Assembly: GCA_035288045.1 (NCBI GenBank)
Contig: DATEBA010000022.1
Span: 1-42,696 of the forward strand
DNA length: 42,696 nt
Direction of reading: 5' to 3'
From: DATEBA01 sp035288045
GTDB taxonomy: Bacteria; Actinomycetota; UBA4738; HRBIN12
Of the stretch, positions 16,055 to 23,487 are shown piece by piece. The position numbers and the translations under genes are program-made. Below the pieces are notes generated by a model that saw only the letters and a program-made list of their open reading frames with translations, did not search any database and was not told the DNA's origin. Every line of letters starts with the position of its first letter. Positions within the stretch are counted from its first letter, which is position 1.

Positions 16055-18614
16055 CCCCTGCCGGGTAGACGCGCACTTTGACGTGGAACGACTGATCGGC
16101 CGTGTTCGCCACGTATCCCTCCCCGGTGAAGAACAGCTCGTTCGGTGTCGGACCCCGGTTCTTCGACCAGGGATGTGTCCACATGCCGAAGTGGTGCGGC
16201 ATGCCGACGACGTCGGGGCGGATCGCCTCCGTCACCCGCACTGGGACCTGCACCTTCCGCGTCTCGCCGGTGACCGCGTTCTGGGACTCGACCCAAGCCA
16301 TCTGGCCGTCCGCGATAGCCCTTGCGGCCGCCGTGCGCGGATTCATCTCCAAACGTTGGGCGCCGGCCAGCTCGGCGAGCAGCGGAACGAAGCTCGACCG
16401 GGACTGCTTGTGCTCGATCAGCTTGTAGCTGATGAGGTACAGGTCGTACTCGGAGGGCGACTCCTCCATCGTCGGAGGTCGCCAGATCGGGAGCGGCGTG
16501 TAGTCACGCCAGTAGATCTCGTCGGCCCCCTTGTCTTTCATGACCTGCTGGTACCGGAGAAGGGACTCGCCGTAGAAGCGGTGGACGACGCCGCCGAAGA
16601 CGGGATCGGTCGCGAAGCCGTAGATCGTGCTCGGGGCCTGGGGCCCGGAGACGTAGACTCCCTCCTTCTCGAAGACCTCGATGCCCTCGTGGATCCCCTG
16701 TGCCTTCGCCCAGCGGTCCAGGATGTCCCTGGGGGTCGGCTTCTCCTCGACGTCGAGCTTCAGTTTCTCGGGGAGCTCCAGGTAGATGTTCATCTCGTCG
16801 ATGAATCCTGCCTCGCCGTAAAGGACGCCCACCTTCTCGGTGAGGTCGAGGTAGATGTCGATCTCGCCGCGCGACTCCCAGAGCGGGTCCATCGGGGGAA
16901 CCCGCGCGGTCTTCGCCGAGGTGTAGAGGTCGCTCGCGGAGATCGGTCCCTCGTATTTCTCGAGCGTGGCCGCGGGCAGAACGACGTCGGCGTAGAGGTC
17001 GGCCGTCTCCGAGAGCCACGGGCTGATCACGGCGACGAACTTGAGCTTCTCGTAGGCAGCGCGCTGAACGTGGACGTTGGGGAACGACACGACCGGGTTC
17101 GCCATGTGGAGGATCAGCACCTCGGGTGTCGTGTCGACCCCGTACTTCTCCGGGTCGAGCATCGTGAGCGCCATCATCGACGGGCTCCCGCTGTTGATGG
17201 GGAAGTACTTGCTGTACTTGAGCGTGAATCCGTAGGGCGGATCCTCGATTGTGGCAGCGTCGAGCGCCGCGTAGTTGTCGTTGATCTCCCACTTCGTGTC
17301 CATCATGGTGCCCCCGACCGCACCCACGGCCCCGATCAACATGAGCACCGTGAGGATCGCCCGCGTCGCCTGGAAGCCGAGCTCCTGCTGGGCCGCGTGG
17401 TAGAACATCACGCCAACCGGCCGGTGGGGGAGCGAAACGCCGTCCACGACTATCGTGCTCCCGATCTGCGCGATCCGCCCGATCTCTTGCGCGAGTGCGC
17501 GGATCCGGTCGGCCGGCACCCCGCAGGCGCCGGCTGCCCACTCGGGCGTGTTCTGCGCTACGTGCTCCTTGAGTAGATGGAAGGCCGGCTTCGCCTTCTG
17601 TCCCTCGATGTCGAACTCGCCCTCGAGGGCGGGCTCGGCGCCCTTCGATCCGACGGGAACCGGCTTGGCGGTGCGCTCGTCCCAGATGAGCGGTTCGTCT
17701 CCCTTGCGGACGAAGAGACCGTCCTCGCCTACGAGGTAAGGCGCGTTGGTGTAGGTCTTCAGATAGCCGGCGTCGACGTATCCCTCCTCGATCAAGACGT
17801 TCGCGAGCGCGAGCGCGAGCGCGAGGTCGCTGCCCGGCTTGATGGGGAGCCACTCGTCGGAGGCAGGCCCTCCGCCACGGATCCGGGGGTCGATCGTCAC
17901 CATCTTCAGGCCGCGCTCCTTCGCGGCCGCAAGCTCTCTGTTCCACACGATCCAGCAGAACTTGTTCCCGCCGGCGTTCATCGCGTTCCAGCCCCACGAC
18001 AGCAGGAGCTGGGTGTAGCGGAAGTCAGGGTGGAGCACGCCGGTCGGTCCGATCGTGTACTCGCACGCTCGGTAGCCAGCATCGGAGCAGTAGGTACCGT
18101 GGCCGAGCTTGGTGCACCCGAGGGCATACGTGAGCGCGGAGTCGTAGATCTCCTTCGACTTGCTCCTACCCTTCTGCCAGACGACGAGGGACGGGTCGCG
18201 CTCGCGAACCTCCTTGATCCTCTCGGCGGTGAGCTCCAGAGCCTCGTCCCAGGTCGCGCGGCGCCAGGTGCCGGACACCCCCTTCTCATTGGTGCGAACG
18301 AGCGGCGTCTTCACGCGGTTCGGGTCGTAGAGCGACACGATCTGTGAGACGCCCTTGGGACAGAGGGTCCCTAGGTTGCGGGGGTTGCCCGGGTGACCCT
18401 CGAGCTTGATGACCCGGCCGTTGATCCGGCGCGCGAGGATCCCGCAGTCCTGCTTGCCGATCCAGCATGTCGTCGGGACGACATCCTCCACGAGCGCGGA
18501 GGGCGTTTCCTGAGCCAGCAAGGTTTCGGGGCCGCCGAGGACGAGGCGTGTCGTCGCCGCAGCTACGCCGCCCGCGCCCACGCCCCTCAGGAACGTCCTT
18601 CGGGTGATTGCCAT
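16047..18614 (-). CDS. Molybdopterin oxidoreductase catalytic subunit (DMSO reductase family), Tat-exported
   Basis: This 855-aa protein starts with a Tat signal (RRTFLRG, residues 5-11, then an Ala/Gly stretch). The N-terminal cluster motif is C50-x6-C57-x27-C85PKG: Gly53 stands where the second Cys of the usual C-x2-C-x3-C is expected. A likely molybdenum ligand is Cys176 in LGHGTYCSDA, aligned with the Cys ligand of Psr/Arr/Ttr-type enzymes. Later cofactor-binding segments include DPRIRGGG, PIKPGSDLALALALA and a C-terminal molybdopterin-dinucleotide domain (about 720-850). The context (ferredoxin subunit, NrfD, TorD) fits a periplasmic quinol-linked reductase or dehydrogenase of sulfur compounds, but the substrate is unassigned. 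AAGGAG precedes ATG 18614, the first gene of the operon. Confidence 0.88.
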   Translation of the reverse strand: MAITRRTFLRGVGAGGVAAATTRLVLGGPETLLAQETPSALVEDVVPTTCWIGKQDCGILARRINGRVIKLEGHPGNPRNLGTLCPKGVSQIVSLYDPNRVKTPLVRTNEKGVSGTWRRATWDEALELTAERIKEVRERDPSLVVWQKGRSKSKEIYDSALTYALGCTKLGHGTYCSDAGYRACEYTIGPTGVLHPDFRYTQLLLSWGWNAMNAGGNKFCWIVWNRELAAAKERGLKMVTIDPRIRGGGPASDEWLPIKPGSDLALALALANVLIEEGYVDAGYLKTYTNAPYLVGEDGLFVRKGDEPLIWDERTAKPVPVGSKGAEPALEGEFDIEGQKAKPAFHLLKEHVAQNTPEWAAGACGVPADRIRALAQEIGRIAQIGSTIVVDGVSLPHRPVGVMFYHAAQQELGFQATRAILTVLMLIGAVGAVGGTMMDTKWEINDNYAALDAATIEDPPYGFTLKYSKYFPINSGSPSMMALTMLDPEKYGVDTTPEVLILHMANPVVSFPNVHVQRAAYEKLKFVAVISPWLSETADLYADVVLPAATLEKYEGPISASDLYTSAKTARVPPMDPLWESRGEIDIYLDLTEKVGVLYGEAGFIDEMNIYLELPEKLKLDVEEKPTPRDILDRWAKAQGIHEGIEVFEKEGVYVSGPQAPSTIYGFATDPVFGGVVHRFYGESLLRYQQVMKDKGADEIYWRDYTPLPIWRPPTMEESPSEYDLYLISYKLIEHKQSRSSFVPLLAELAGAQRLEMNPRTAAARAIADGQMAWVESQNAVTGETRKVQVPVRVTEAIRPDVVGMPHHFGMWTHPWSKNRGPTPNELFFTGEGYVANTADQSFHVKVRVYPAGGE

Positions 18615-18683
18615 CGGATTCGTCTCCTTCCGACGTGTTTGGGGAACTTTGGGCGGTTTCGGTCGGGCACGCTAAGGCTGACG

Positions 18684-18702
18684 GTCCCGCGCCTGCCGGG
18701 AC
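18684..18702. terminator. Hairpin in the leader of the molybdoenzyme operon
   Basis: GTCCCG (18684-18689) and CGGGAC (18697-18702) pair around a seven-base loop, about 70 bases upstream of the operon's first ATG on the minus strand. It could be the terminator of a lost upstream gene (see the fragment at 18743) or a leader hairpin. No U-tract follows. Confidence 0.25.
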
Positions 18703-18742
18703 GTTGGGCCCGGGTGGCCCGGACTCTGCCCACGTGCTCGCG

Positions 18743-18841
18743 CTAGAGGACCAGCCAGGCAACCTTGTAGGCGGTGGAGGCCACCATCAGCACGCCGAAC
18801 CCCCGGCGAAGGCGTTGGGCGGGGACCCAGGGCTCTTGTCG
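18743..18841 (-). pseudogene. Possible C-terminal remnant of a membrane protein (TauE/SafE-like)
   Basis: A 33-codon open stretch on the minus strand ends with LRRGFGVLMVASTAYKVAWLVL and a stop. Its Arg-Arg-Phe then hydrophobic tail resembles the last helix of TauE/SafE sulfite-exporter proteins. No start or upstream body exists: the frame is closed at 18842 and the M20 gene follows. It may be a decayed gene end or chance. The rest of 18615-18922 holds only the operon leader, and no other gene is visible. Confidence 0.25.
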
Positions 18842-18922
18842 TCATCGTCCCTCATCTCTAGAGCGCGGCGTTGAACATGACCTCCGCCGAGCAGGACCGC
18901 GGGGCAGCCGCGGGCGCGCTCG

Positions 18923-18936
18923 TATACTCCCGCGTC
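18923..18936 (+). promoter_or_regulatory. -10 element TATACT deciding the M20 peptidase start
   Basis: TATACT (18923-18928) is the best -10 match in the region and lies eight bases before an in-frame GTG at 18937. The upstream in-frame starts (TTG 18871, ATG 18877) have no ribosome-binding site and add a low-complexity Ala/Gly leader. The GTG is therefore preferred. Confidence 0.45.
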
Positions 18937-20100
18937 GTGGAGGTCCACGAGCTCGCCCGCATCGCCGAGGGTCGCTTCGGGGAATACGTCGAGGCCCTCC
19001 GGGACATGGTCAGTGTGGACTGCGGCTCCTACACGCCCGTCGGCGTGAACCGGATCGCCGACATGTGCAGCGCCCGCTTCGAGGCCGGCGGCTGGGCGGT
19101 CGAGCGCACCCCGCACAGACCGTCCGACGGGAAGCCGCAGCTGGGCGACCTCGTGGTCGGCAGGCTCGAGGGCGCCGGCGGTCCCAGGATCCTCATGATC
19201 GGGCACACCGACACGGTCTTCGACCCGGGAACGACGGCCGAGCGGCCGTTCCGGGTCGACGGCGCTCGTGCGCACGGTCCGGGGGTCTCCGACATGAAGG
19301 GCGGGCTCCTGGGCGCTTTCTTCGCGGTCGAGGTCCTGCAGGCCGCGGGTTTCGACGGCTTCGGCTCGATCACCTACGTCTGCAACCCCGACGAGGAGAT
19401 CGGCTCGCCGGTCTCGGGGCCGGTCATCCGGGAGCTCGTGAAGCAGGCGGACCACGCGCTCGTCTTCGAGAGCGCACGTGAGAACGGGGATATCGTCTCG
19501 GCTCGCAAGGGCGTGACCGACTACCGGGTCGAGATCGTGGGACGGGCCGCGCACGCGGGCGTCGAGCCGGAGAAGGGCCGATCCGCCGTCCTCGAGGCTG
19601 CGCACAAGTCGATCGCGCTTCACGAGTTGAACGGACGCTGGCCCGGCGTAACGGTGAACGTCGGTCTCGTCTACGGCGGCACCAGGACCAACGTGGTCCC
19701 TGAGCGATGCGTGCTCGAGATCGACCTGCGTTCGCCAGCGGAGGAGACGCTCGTCGCGGCCGAGGAGGAGATCGGCCGGATCCTCACCGACCCGGTCGTT
19801 CCCGACGTCCAGATCATGGTCCACCGGAACGGGTGGCATCGCCCGATGGAGAAGACGCAGGCGACGGCCCGGCTCGCGGCGGTCGCCGTCGATATTGCAT
19901 CCGAGTTGGGCTTCGAGCTCCGCGACGCCGCCACCGGCGGCGCCTCGGACGCGAACACCACGTCTGCTGCGGGGGTGCCGACCCTCGACGGCCTGGGACC
20001 GGTCGGGGGCGACGACCACGCCCCCGGTGAGTGGATAGACCTGACCAGCGTGGTTCCGCGCATCGCCCTCGTCGCCGGGATAGTCTCAAGGCTCCGCTAG
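18937..20100 (+). CDS. M20 family metallopeptidase (carboxypeptidase G2-like)
   Basis: This protein of about 387 aa has M20 zinc and catalytic residues: GHTDTVF (His90, with Asp92), GVSDMKGG (Asp119, bridging), NPDEEIGSP (catalytic Glu153 and Glu154), FESARENGD (Glu178) and GGDDHAPGEW (His361). The dimerisation insert is present (about 190-300, with GRAAHAGVEPEKGRSA). The closest class is glutamate carboxypeptidase/CPG2, which removes C-terminal Glu from folates or peptides. Other M20 activities (ArgE/DapE-like deacylation) remain possible. It has no signal peptide. ATG 18877 would add 20 residues. The histidine kinase follows after 15 bp, so the two share a transcript. Confidence 0.85.
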   Translation: MEVHELARIAEGRFGEYVEALRDMVSVDCGSYTPVGVNRIADMCSARFEAGGWAVERTPHRPSDGKPQLGDLVVGRLEGAGGPRILMIGHTDTVFDPGTTAERPFRVDGARAHGPGVSDMKGGLLGAFFAVEVLQAAGFDGFGSITYVCNPDEEIGSPVSGPVIRELVKQADHALVFESARENGDIVSARKGVTDYRVEIVGRAAHAGVEPEKGRSAVLEAAHKSIALHELNGRWPGVTVNVGLVYGGTRTNVVPERCVLEIDLRSPAEETLVAAEEEIGRILTDPVVPDVQIMVHRNGWHRPMEKTQATARLAAVAVDIASELGFELRDAATGGASDANTTSAAGVPTLDGLGPVGGDDHAPGEWIDLTSVVPRIALVAGIVSRLR

Positions 20101-20115
20101 ACACAAGGAGCTGTG

Positions 20116-21273
20116 ATGGGGTCCGTGGCGGGACGCGAAGGACCCGCCCAGTCGGTCTCGTCCGATCGCGCCTCGGCGGAGCCGCCCCGGAGCCTCGGCG
20201 AACCCGAGCTCACGTATCGCACGCTGGTAGAAGGCGTCCCCTCGACGATCCTCTACATCGACGCGACCGACGACGCGAGCACCAACCTGTACACGAGTCC
20301 CCAGGTAGAGGAGATCCTCGGCGTGCCCGCTCACGAGTGGATGGCCGACCCGACCCTTTGGGCTCGCCTCATCCACCCCGATGACCTCGACCGCGTGATG
20401 GCCGAGAACCGCGAGAGCAACGTCACGGGCCGGCCCTTCGTCGCGCAGTACCGGATCCGGGCACCCGACGGGCGCGAGGTGTGGATCCACGACGAAGCCG
20501 TGCTGGTCCGCGACGACAAGGGCCGGCCGCAGTTCTGGCGGGGCGTGATGCTCGAGATCACGCAGCAGAAGCGGATCGAGGAGAAGCTTCGGCAGAGCCT
20601 CGACATCCTGCGCCGCACGATGCAGGAAAGGCGTCGGCTTCTCACGCGCCTGGAGGAAGCAGAGGAGAAGGAGCGCCGCCGGATCGCCGCGGACATCCAC
20701 GACGACTCGATCCAGGTGATGAGCTCGGTCGACGTGCGCCTTCAGATGCTGCTCACCGAGCTCGAGAACGCCGATCAGCGAGCGATGCTCGAGGGCATCC
20801 ACGACACCGTCCAGCTCGCGATAGAGCGGCTCCGGAACCTCCTCTTCGAGCTGCGGCCTCCGGCGCTCGACCGCGAGGGTCTGGTGGCCGCCCTCCGTAC
20901 CTACCTCGATGAGAACGCACGTGAGCTAGGGTTCGCTTGCGAGGTCGACGACCGCCTCGAGGACGAGCCTCCCGACGACGTCCGCGCGACGATATACCGC
21001 GTCATGCAGGAGGCAGTGACAAACGTGCGGAAGCACGCGGACGCCGGCCGGGTGACGCTGGAGGTGGGCCCGAGCGACGGCGGGATCGGGGCGCGGCTCG
21101 TCGACGACGGCTGCGGTTTCGATCCGGAGGCGACCCAGCCCGAGCCGGGGCACCTCGGACTTGCCACGATGGCGGAGCGCGCGGAGGTCGCCGGCGGCTG
21201 GTGCAGGGTCGAGAGCAGCCCCGGTTCCGGCACGACCGTGGAGTGCTGGATCCCCCTCGAGATGGTTCCCTAG
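20116..21273 (+). CDS. Soluble PAS-domain sensor histidine kinase (NarL-partner class)
   Basis: This 385-aa protein has no membrane helix. A PAS domain spans about 33-150 (YRTLVEGVPSTILYID...EYWRGVMLEIT-like ending). A coiled-coil linker (150-190) leads to the HisKA_3 box with phospho-acceptor His195 in AADIHDDSIQ. The ATPase domain has the N-box (EAVTNVRKHADA), DDGCGFD and GHLGLATMAERA. Such kinases pair with LuxR/NarL-type response regulators, but none is adjacent, so it is an orphan kinase sensing a cytoplasmic signal. AAGGAG at 20104-20109 is better spaced for ATG 20116 than for GTG 20113. It is convergent with the Rrf2 gene. Confidence 0.9.
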   Translation: MGSVAGREGPAQSVSSDRASAEPPRSLGEPELTYRTLVEGVPSTILYIDATDDASTNLYTSPQVEEILGVPAHEWMADPTLWARLIHPDDLDRVMAENRESNVTGRPFVAQYRIRAPDGREVWIHDEAVLVRDDKGRPQFWRGVMLEITQQKRIEEKLRQSLDILRRTMQERRRLLTRLEEAEEKERRRIAADIHDDSIQVMSSVDVRLQMLLTELENADQRAMLEGIHDTVQLAIERLRNLLFELRPPALDREGLVAALRTYLDENARELGFACEVDDRLEDEPPDDVRATIYRVMQEAVTNVRKHADAGRVTLEVGPSDGGIGARLVDDGCGFDPEATQPEPGHLGLATMAERAEVAGGWCRVESSPGSGTTVECWIPLEMVP

Positions 21274-21286
21274 GGCTTTCGAGTGG

Positions 21287-21775
21287 TCAGCGCCCTGAGC
21301 GAACCCGCGCTCGATGCGACGGCGCCGGGAGCGCCGGCTTTCGACCCGCTCGGAGATCGTGGTCGACCGACGAGACCTGGGCCAGCGTGGTTCTGCCCAA
21401 GCTCGTCCGGATCGACTCAGATGCCTTGACCCAGGTGGGGTGCAAGGCGCAGACGTCATCCCAGCGACAGGGCCCACCGGTGAGCGCGCAGTGCTCGGAC
21501 GCGAGGTAACCCTCGGCCGCCTCGATGACCTCGAGGATCGAGATCTTGTTCGGAGGCCGCGTTAGCCGGTATCCGCCCTCCCGCCCGGCCTTGGCCTCGG
21601 CGAGCCCGGCCTTCTGGAGGGTCCCCAGGATCTGGGGGGTGTAGCTGCGTGGGAGCTCCATGTCCTCGGCCACCTTGCGGATCTTCAGGTAGCGGCCCTT
21701 GCCGTCCCACGCCGAGGCTAGGGCCAGCGCCGCCCTGATCACGTAATCCCCGAGCCTGCTGAGCGTGAGGTTCAT
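21287..21775 (-). CDS. Rrf2 family transcriptional regulator with putative Fe-S cluster
   Basis: This 162-aa protein begins MNLTLSRLGDYVIRAALALA, the typical Rrf2 winged-helix start. It continues with a recognition helix region (LPRSYTPQILGTLQKAGL) and the wing GREGGYRLTRPP (64-74). Three cysteines in the usual cluster loop, C96-x6-C103-x5-C109, resemble IscR/NsrR (C-x5-C-x5-C), so it probably binds a [2Fe-2S] or [4Fe-4S] cluster and senses redox, NO or iron status. ATG 21775 is chosen on homology and on the promoter just upstream; a longer frame to 21859 adds an atypical leader. The Arg-rich C-tail (about 140-162) is not conserved in the family. Confidence 0.9.
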   Translation of the reverse strand: MNLTLSRLGDYVIRAALALASAWDGKGRYLKIRKVAEDMELPRSYTPQILGTLQKAGLAEAKAGREGGYRLTRPPNKISILEVIEAAEGYLASEHCALTGGPCRWDDVCALHPTWVKASESIRTSLGRTTLAQVSSVDHDLRAGRKPALPAPSHRARVRSGR

Positions 21776-21787
21776 GGTCCGGAGGTC

Positions 21788-21816
21788 ATTGTACGGCGGG
21801 TTGCGCTCAACGTGAA
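21788..21816 (-). promoter_or_regulatory. Promoter of the Rrf2 gene
   Basis: On the minus strand TTCACG (21811-21816) and TACAAT (21788-21793) are separated by 17 bases. TACAAT ends 12 bases before ATG 21775, so the leader would be only about five bases. Further upstream (21859-21881) lies an inverted repeat ACGTGG-N11-CCACGT that could be an operator. Confidence 0.5.
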
Positions 21817-21907
21817 CCTGGTCGATACACTTTTCCCGCCCGGGTCCACCGCTTGACAACGTGGCACCCGAGCTTCCACGTGTAGTAGACTCCTGAAGGA
21901 AGAAAAG

Positions 21908-22006
21908 AAGGAGATCGTGTCCGCGCCTCCTTGAGGCGGTCGCCCTCCCCCTCAGACCGGCTCAGGGGCCGAGCCCTCCGAGAGCGCATGCCGGCGGGAC
22001 ACGATC
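21908..22006 (+). ncRNA. Candidate structured RNA (multi-stem) in Rrf2/mttB intergenic region
   Basis: A perfect ten-base closing stem (21913-21922 with 21997-22006) encloses a tight hairpin CGCCTC-CTT-GAGGCG (21924-21938) and a second hairpin GGCTC...GAGCC (21959-21975). AAGGAG just 5' of the stem could instead pair with CTCCTT inside the first hairpin, giving mutually exclusive folds, and a five-codon frame (GTG at 21917) follows the AAGGAG. No standard gene is downstream on this strand, and no known riboswitch consensus was recognised. Orientation is uncertain. Confidence 0.3.
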
Positions 22007-22036
22007 GCCGCCGGGGCCACCGGTCTCGGCACCAGA

Positions 22037-22083
22037 CGAGCGCGCGGCCGGCAGACTGCCTGCGTCACCCGGCCGCGCGCTCG
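22037..22083 (-). terminator. Strong inverted repeat at the end of the mttB operon
   Basis: A perfect 15-base inverted repeat (22037-22051 with 22069-22083) surrounds a 17-base loop that contains the stop codon of the last mttB gene. It is very GC-rich with no U-tract, consistent with a U-less intrinsic terminator of the operon. It could also stop transcripts entering from the opposite side. Confidence 0.5.
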
Positions 22084-23483
22084 ATCGTTCCCGAGCGCTC
22101 GGCCATGAACCGCAGGAGATCCTCGTCCAGCCCCGCGTCGATCGCGGGCTCCTCGTAGGCGTCGAGCATGAGCTTCCAGTCGTTAGATGCGATCGGTCGC
22201 GGCGTTGAGGTCTTCAGCGAGCGGAGGGTGTGTGCGGCGCCCAGGAACGTCCCCCCGGGCCCGACCTCGCGGAACGCGTCGAGAGCGAACGCATCCTCGT
22301 CGAGAGGGAGGTGCATCGACAGGATCTCCTCGAATGCGTCGAGGACGTCGAGGTCCTGGGCGAACTTGTCGAGCGAGACCGCGAGCGAGCCTTCAAGCCA
22401 TCCGGCCGCGTGCAGCATGAAGCTCGGGCCGGAGAGCATCGACGGCCAGAGCGACATGAGCGATTCCTGCACTCCGCGCTCGTCGGTCGCCCGGCTGTTC
22501 GTGAAGGCGCCTCCGCTCCGGAACGGCAGTCCGTAGCGTCGCGCCATCTGGGCGAGCGTGAGCGTCGCGAGTCCCGAGCCGCCCGTGCCGAAGATCGGGC
22601 CGCCCCCGTGGAGGTCGATCTCGGAGACGAAGGCTCCGAACACCGTACCCGTGCCGGGGCGGACGGTCTGGACGAGCGCGACGCCTGCAAGCGACTCGGC
22701 GGTCGCCTGCGCGACGGCGCCGGCGAGCGTGAGCGGGGCGGTGGCCCCGGCGAGCAGGAACGGCATGAGGATGACGGGCTGGCCCGCCGACGAATACTCC
22801 ATAAGGGAGCCGCCCATCCGCTCGTCGAACTGTAGGGGGCTCACCGGGTTCACGATCGCGAGCATCACGGGCGACCGTTCGATCTCGTCGCGTCCATCGA
22901 AGGCGACCGCTGCCAAGTCGACGCAGTCCCTCGCGGCCTCCGCGGTCGCGCCGACCGGCGTGTAGGGCTTGTCTGCCAGGCGGATCGCCCAGTAGTCCAT
23001 GTCCATGTGACGGCTCGCGACGGGCAGGTCGTCCGGCTCGACGATCCCGCTCGAGGTGACGTGCATGTGATCGGCCGCCTGAGTGAGGCGGATCAGCGTC
23101 CGGTAGTCCTCGAGCGTGGCCGGCTTCCGCACGCCGTCGGGGTGGAGCACGAAGGGTTGCCCGCCCGTCGGGGAGAGCACGACGTTGCTGCCGCCTATCG
23201 TCACGCTCCGGTCGGGACTCCGACCCCGGACCTCGAAGTTGGCGGGCGCCAGAGCGACCTTCTCGGTCACGAAGCCGCGGTCGAGCCGAACCAGGTCTCC
23301 TTCGGCGTCCAGCCCTTCGTCCAAGAGGAGACGGAGAAGGGGCGTGTAGGAGACTCGGTATCCGATCTCCTCCAGGAGGCGAAGCGCATGCTCGTGGACG
23401 GCATCCGCCTGCTCGTCGGAGAGAACGTCGAATCGAGCGAGTCCGTAGCGCCACCCGCTTCCGGCCTTCGACGGCTCGGCCAT
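22065..23483 (-). CDS. Trimethylamine methyltransferase (MttB) family protein, third paralogue
   Basis: This 472-aa protein belongs to the MttB superfamily. It opens with a helical LSDEQADAVHEHALRLLEEIGYRV and has a TIM-barrel body with PTGGQPFVL, NPVSPLQFD, LAGATAPLTLAGAVAQ and a late EVGPGGTFLGAAHTLRS. No in-frame amber codon is present, so it is a non-pyrrolysine member, like the glycine betaine, carnitine or proline betaine methyltransferases. It would transfer a methyl group from a quaternary amine to the corrinoid protein encoded immediately upstream (4-bp gap). It is clearly more divergent from the other two copies than they are from each other, suggesting a different substrate. Confidence 0.85.
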   Translation of the reverse strand: MAEPSKAGSGWRYGLARFDVLSDEQADAVHEHALRLLEEIGYRVSYTPLLRLLLDEGLDAEGDLVRLDRGFVTEKVALAPANFEVRGRSPDRSVTIGGSNVVLSPTGGQPFVLHPDGVRKPATLEDYRTLIRLTQAADHMHVTSSGIVEPDDLPVASRHMDMDYWAIRLADKPYTPVGATAEAARDCVDLAAVAFDGRDEIERSPVMLAIVNPVSPLQFDERMGGSLMEYSSAGQPVILMPFLLAGATAPLTLAGAVAQATAESLAGVALVQTVRPGTGTVFGAFVSEIDLHGGGPIFGTGGSGLATLTLAQMARRYGLPFRSGGAFTNSRATDERGVQESLMSLWPSMLSGPSFMLHAAGWLEGSLAVSLDKFAQDLDVLDAFEEILSMHLPLDEDAFALDAFREVGPGGTFLGAAHTLRSLKTSTPRPIASNDWKLMLDAYEEPAIDAGLDEDLLRFMAERSGTIERAAG

Positions 23484-23487
23484 CTGC

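Noticed and set aside
16083..17576. 497-codon frames on both strands inside the molybdoenzyme gene
   Set aside because: Both are shadows of the 855-aa catalytic subunit.
18787..20019. 410-codon minus-strand frame
   Set aside because: It is antisense to the M20 peptidase with complete zinc motifs.
21853..21891. TTGACA followed by TAGTAG/TAGACT as a plus-strand promoter
   Set aside because: Spacing is 24-27 bases, too long for a sigma-70 promoter. TGGCAC nearby is not followed by a sigma-54 TTGC at the right distance.
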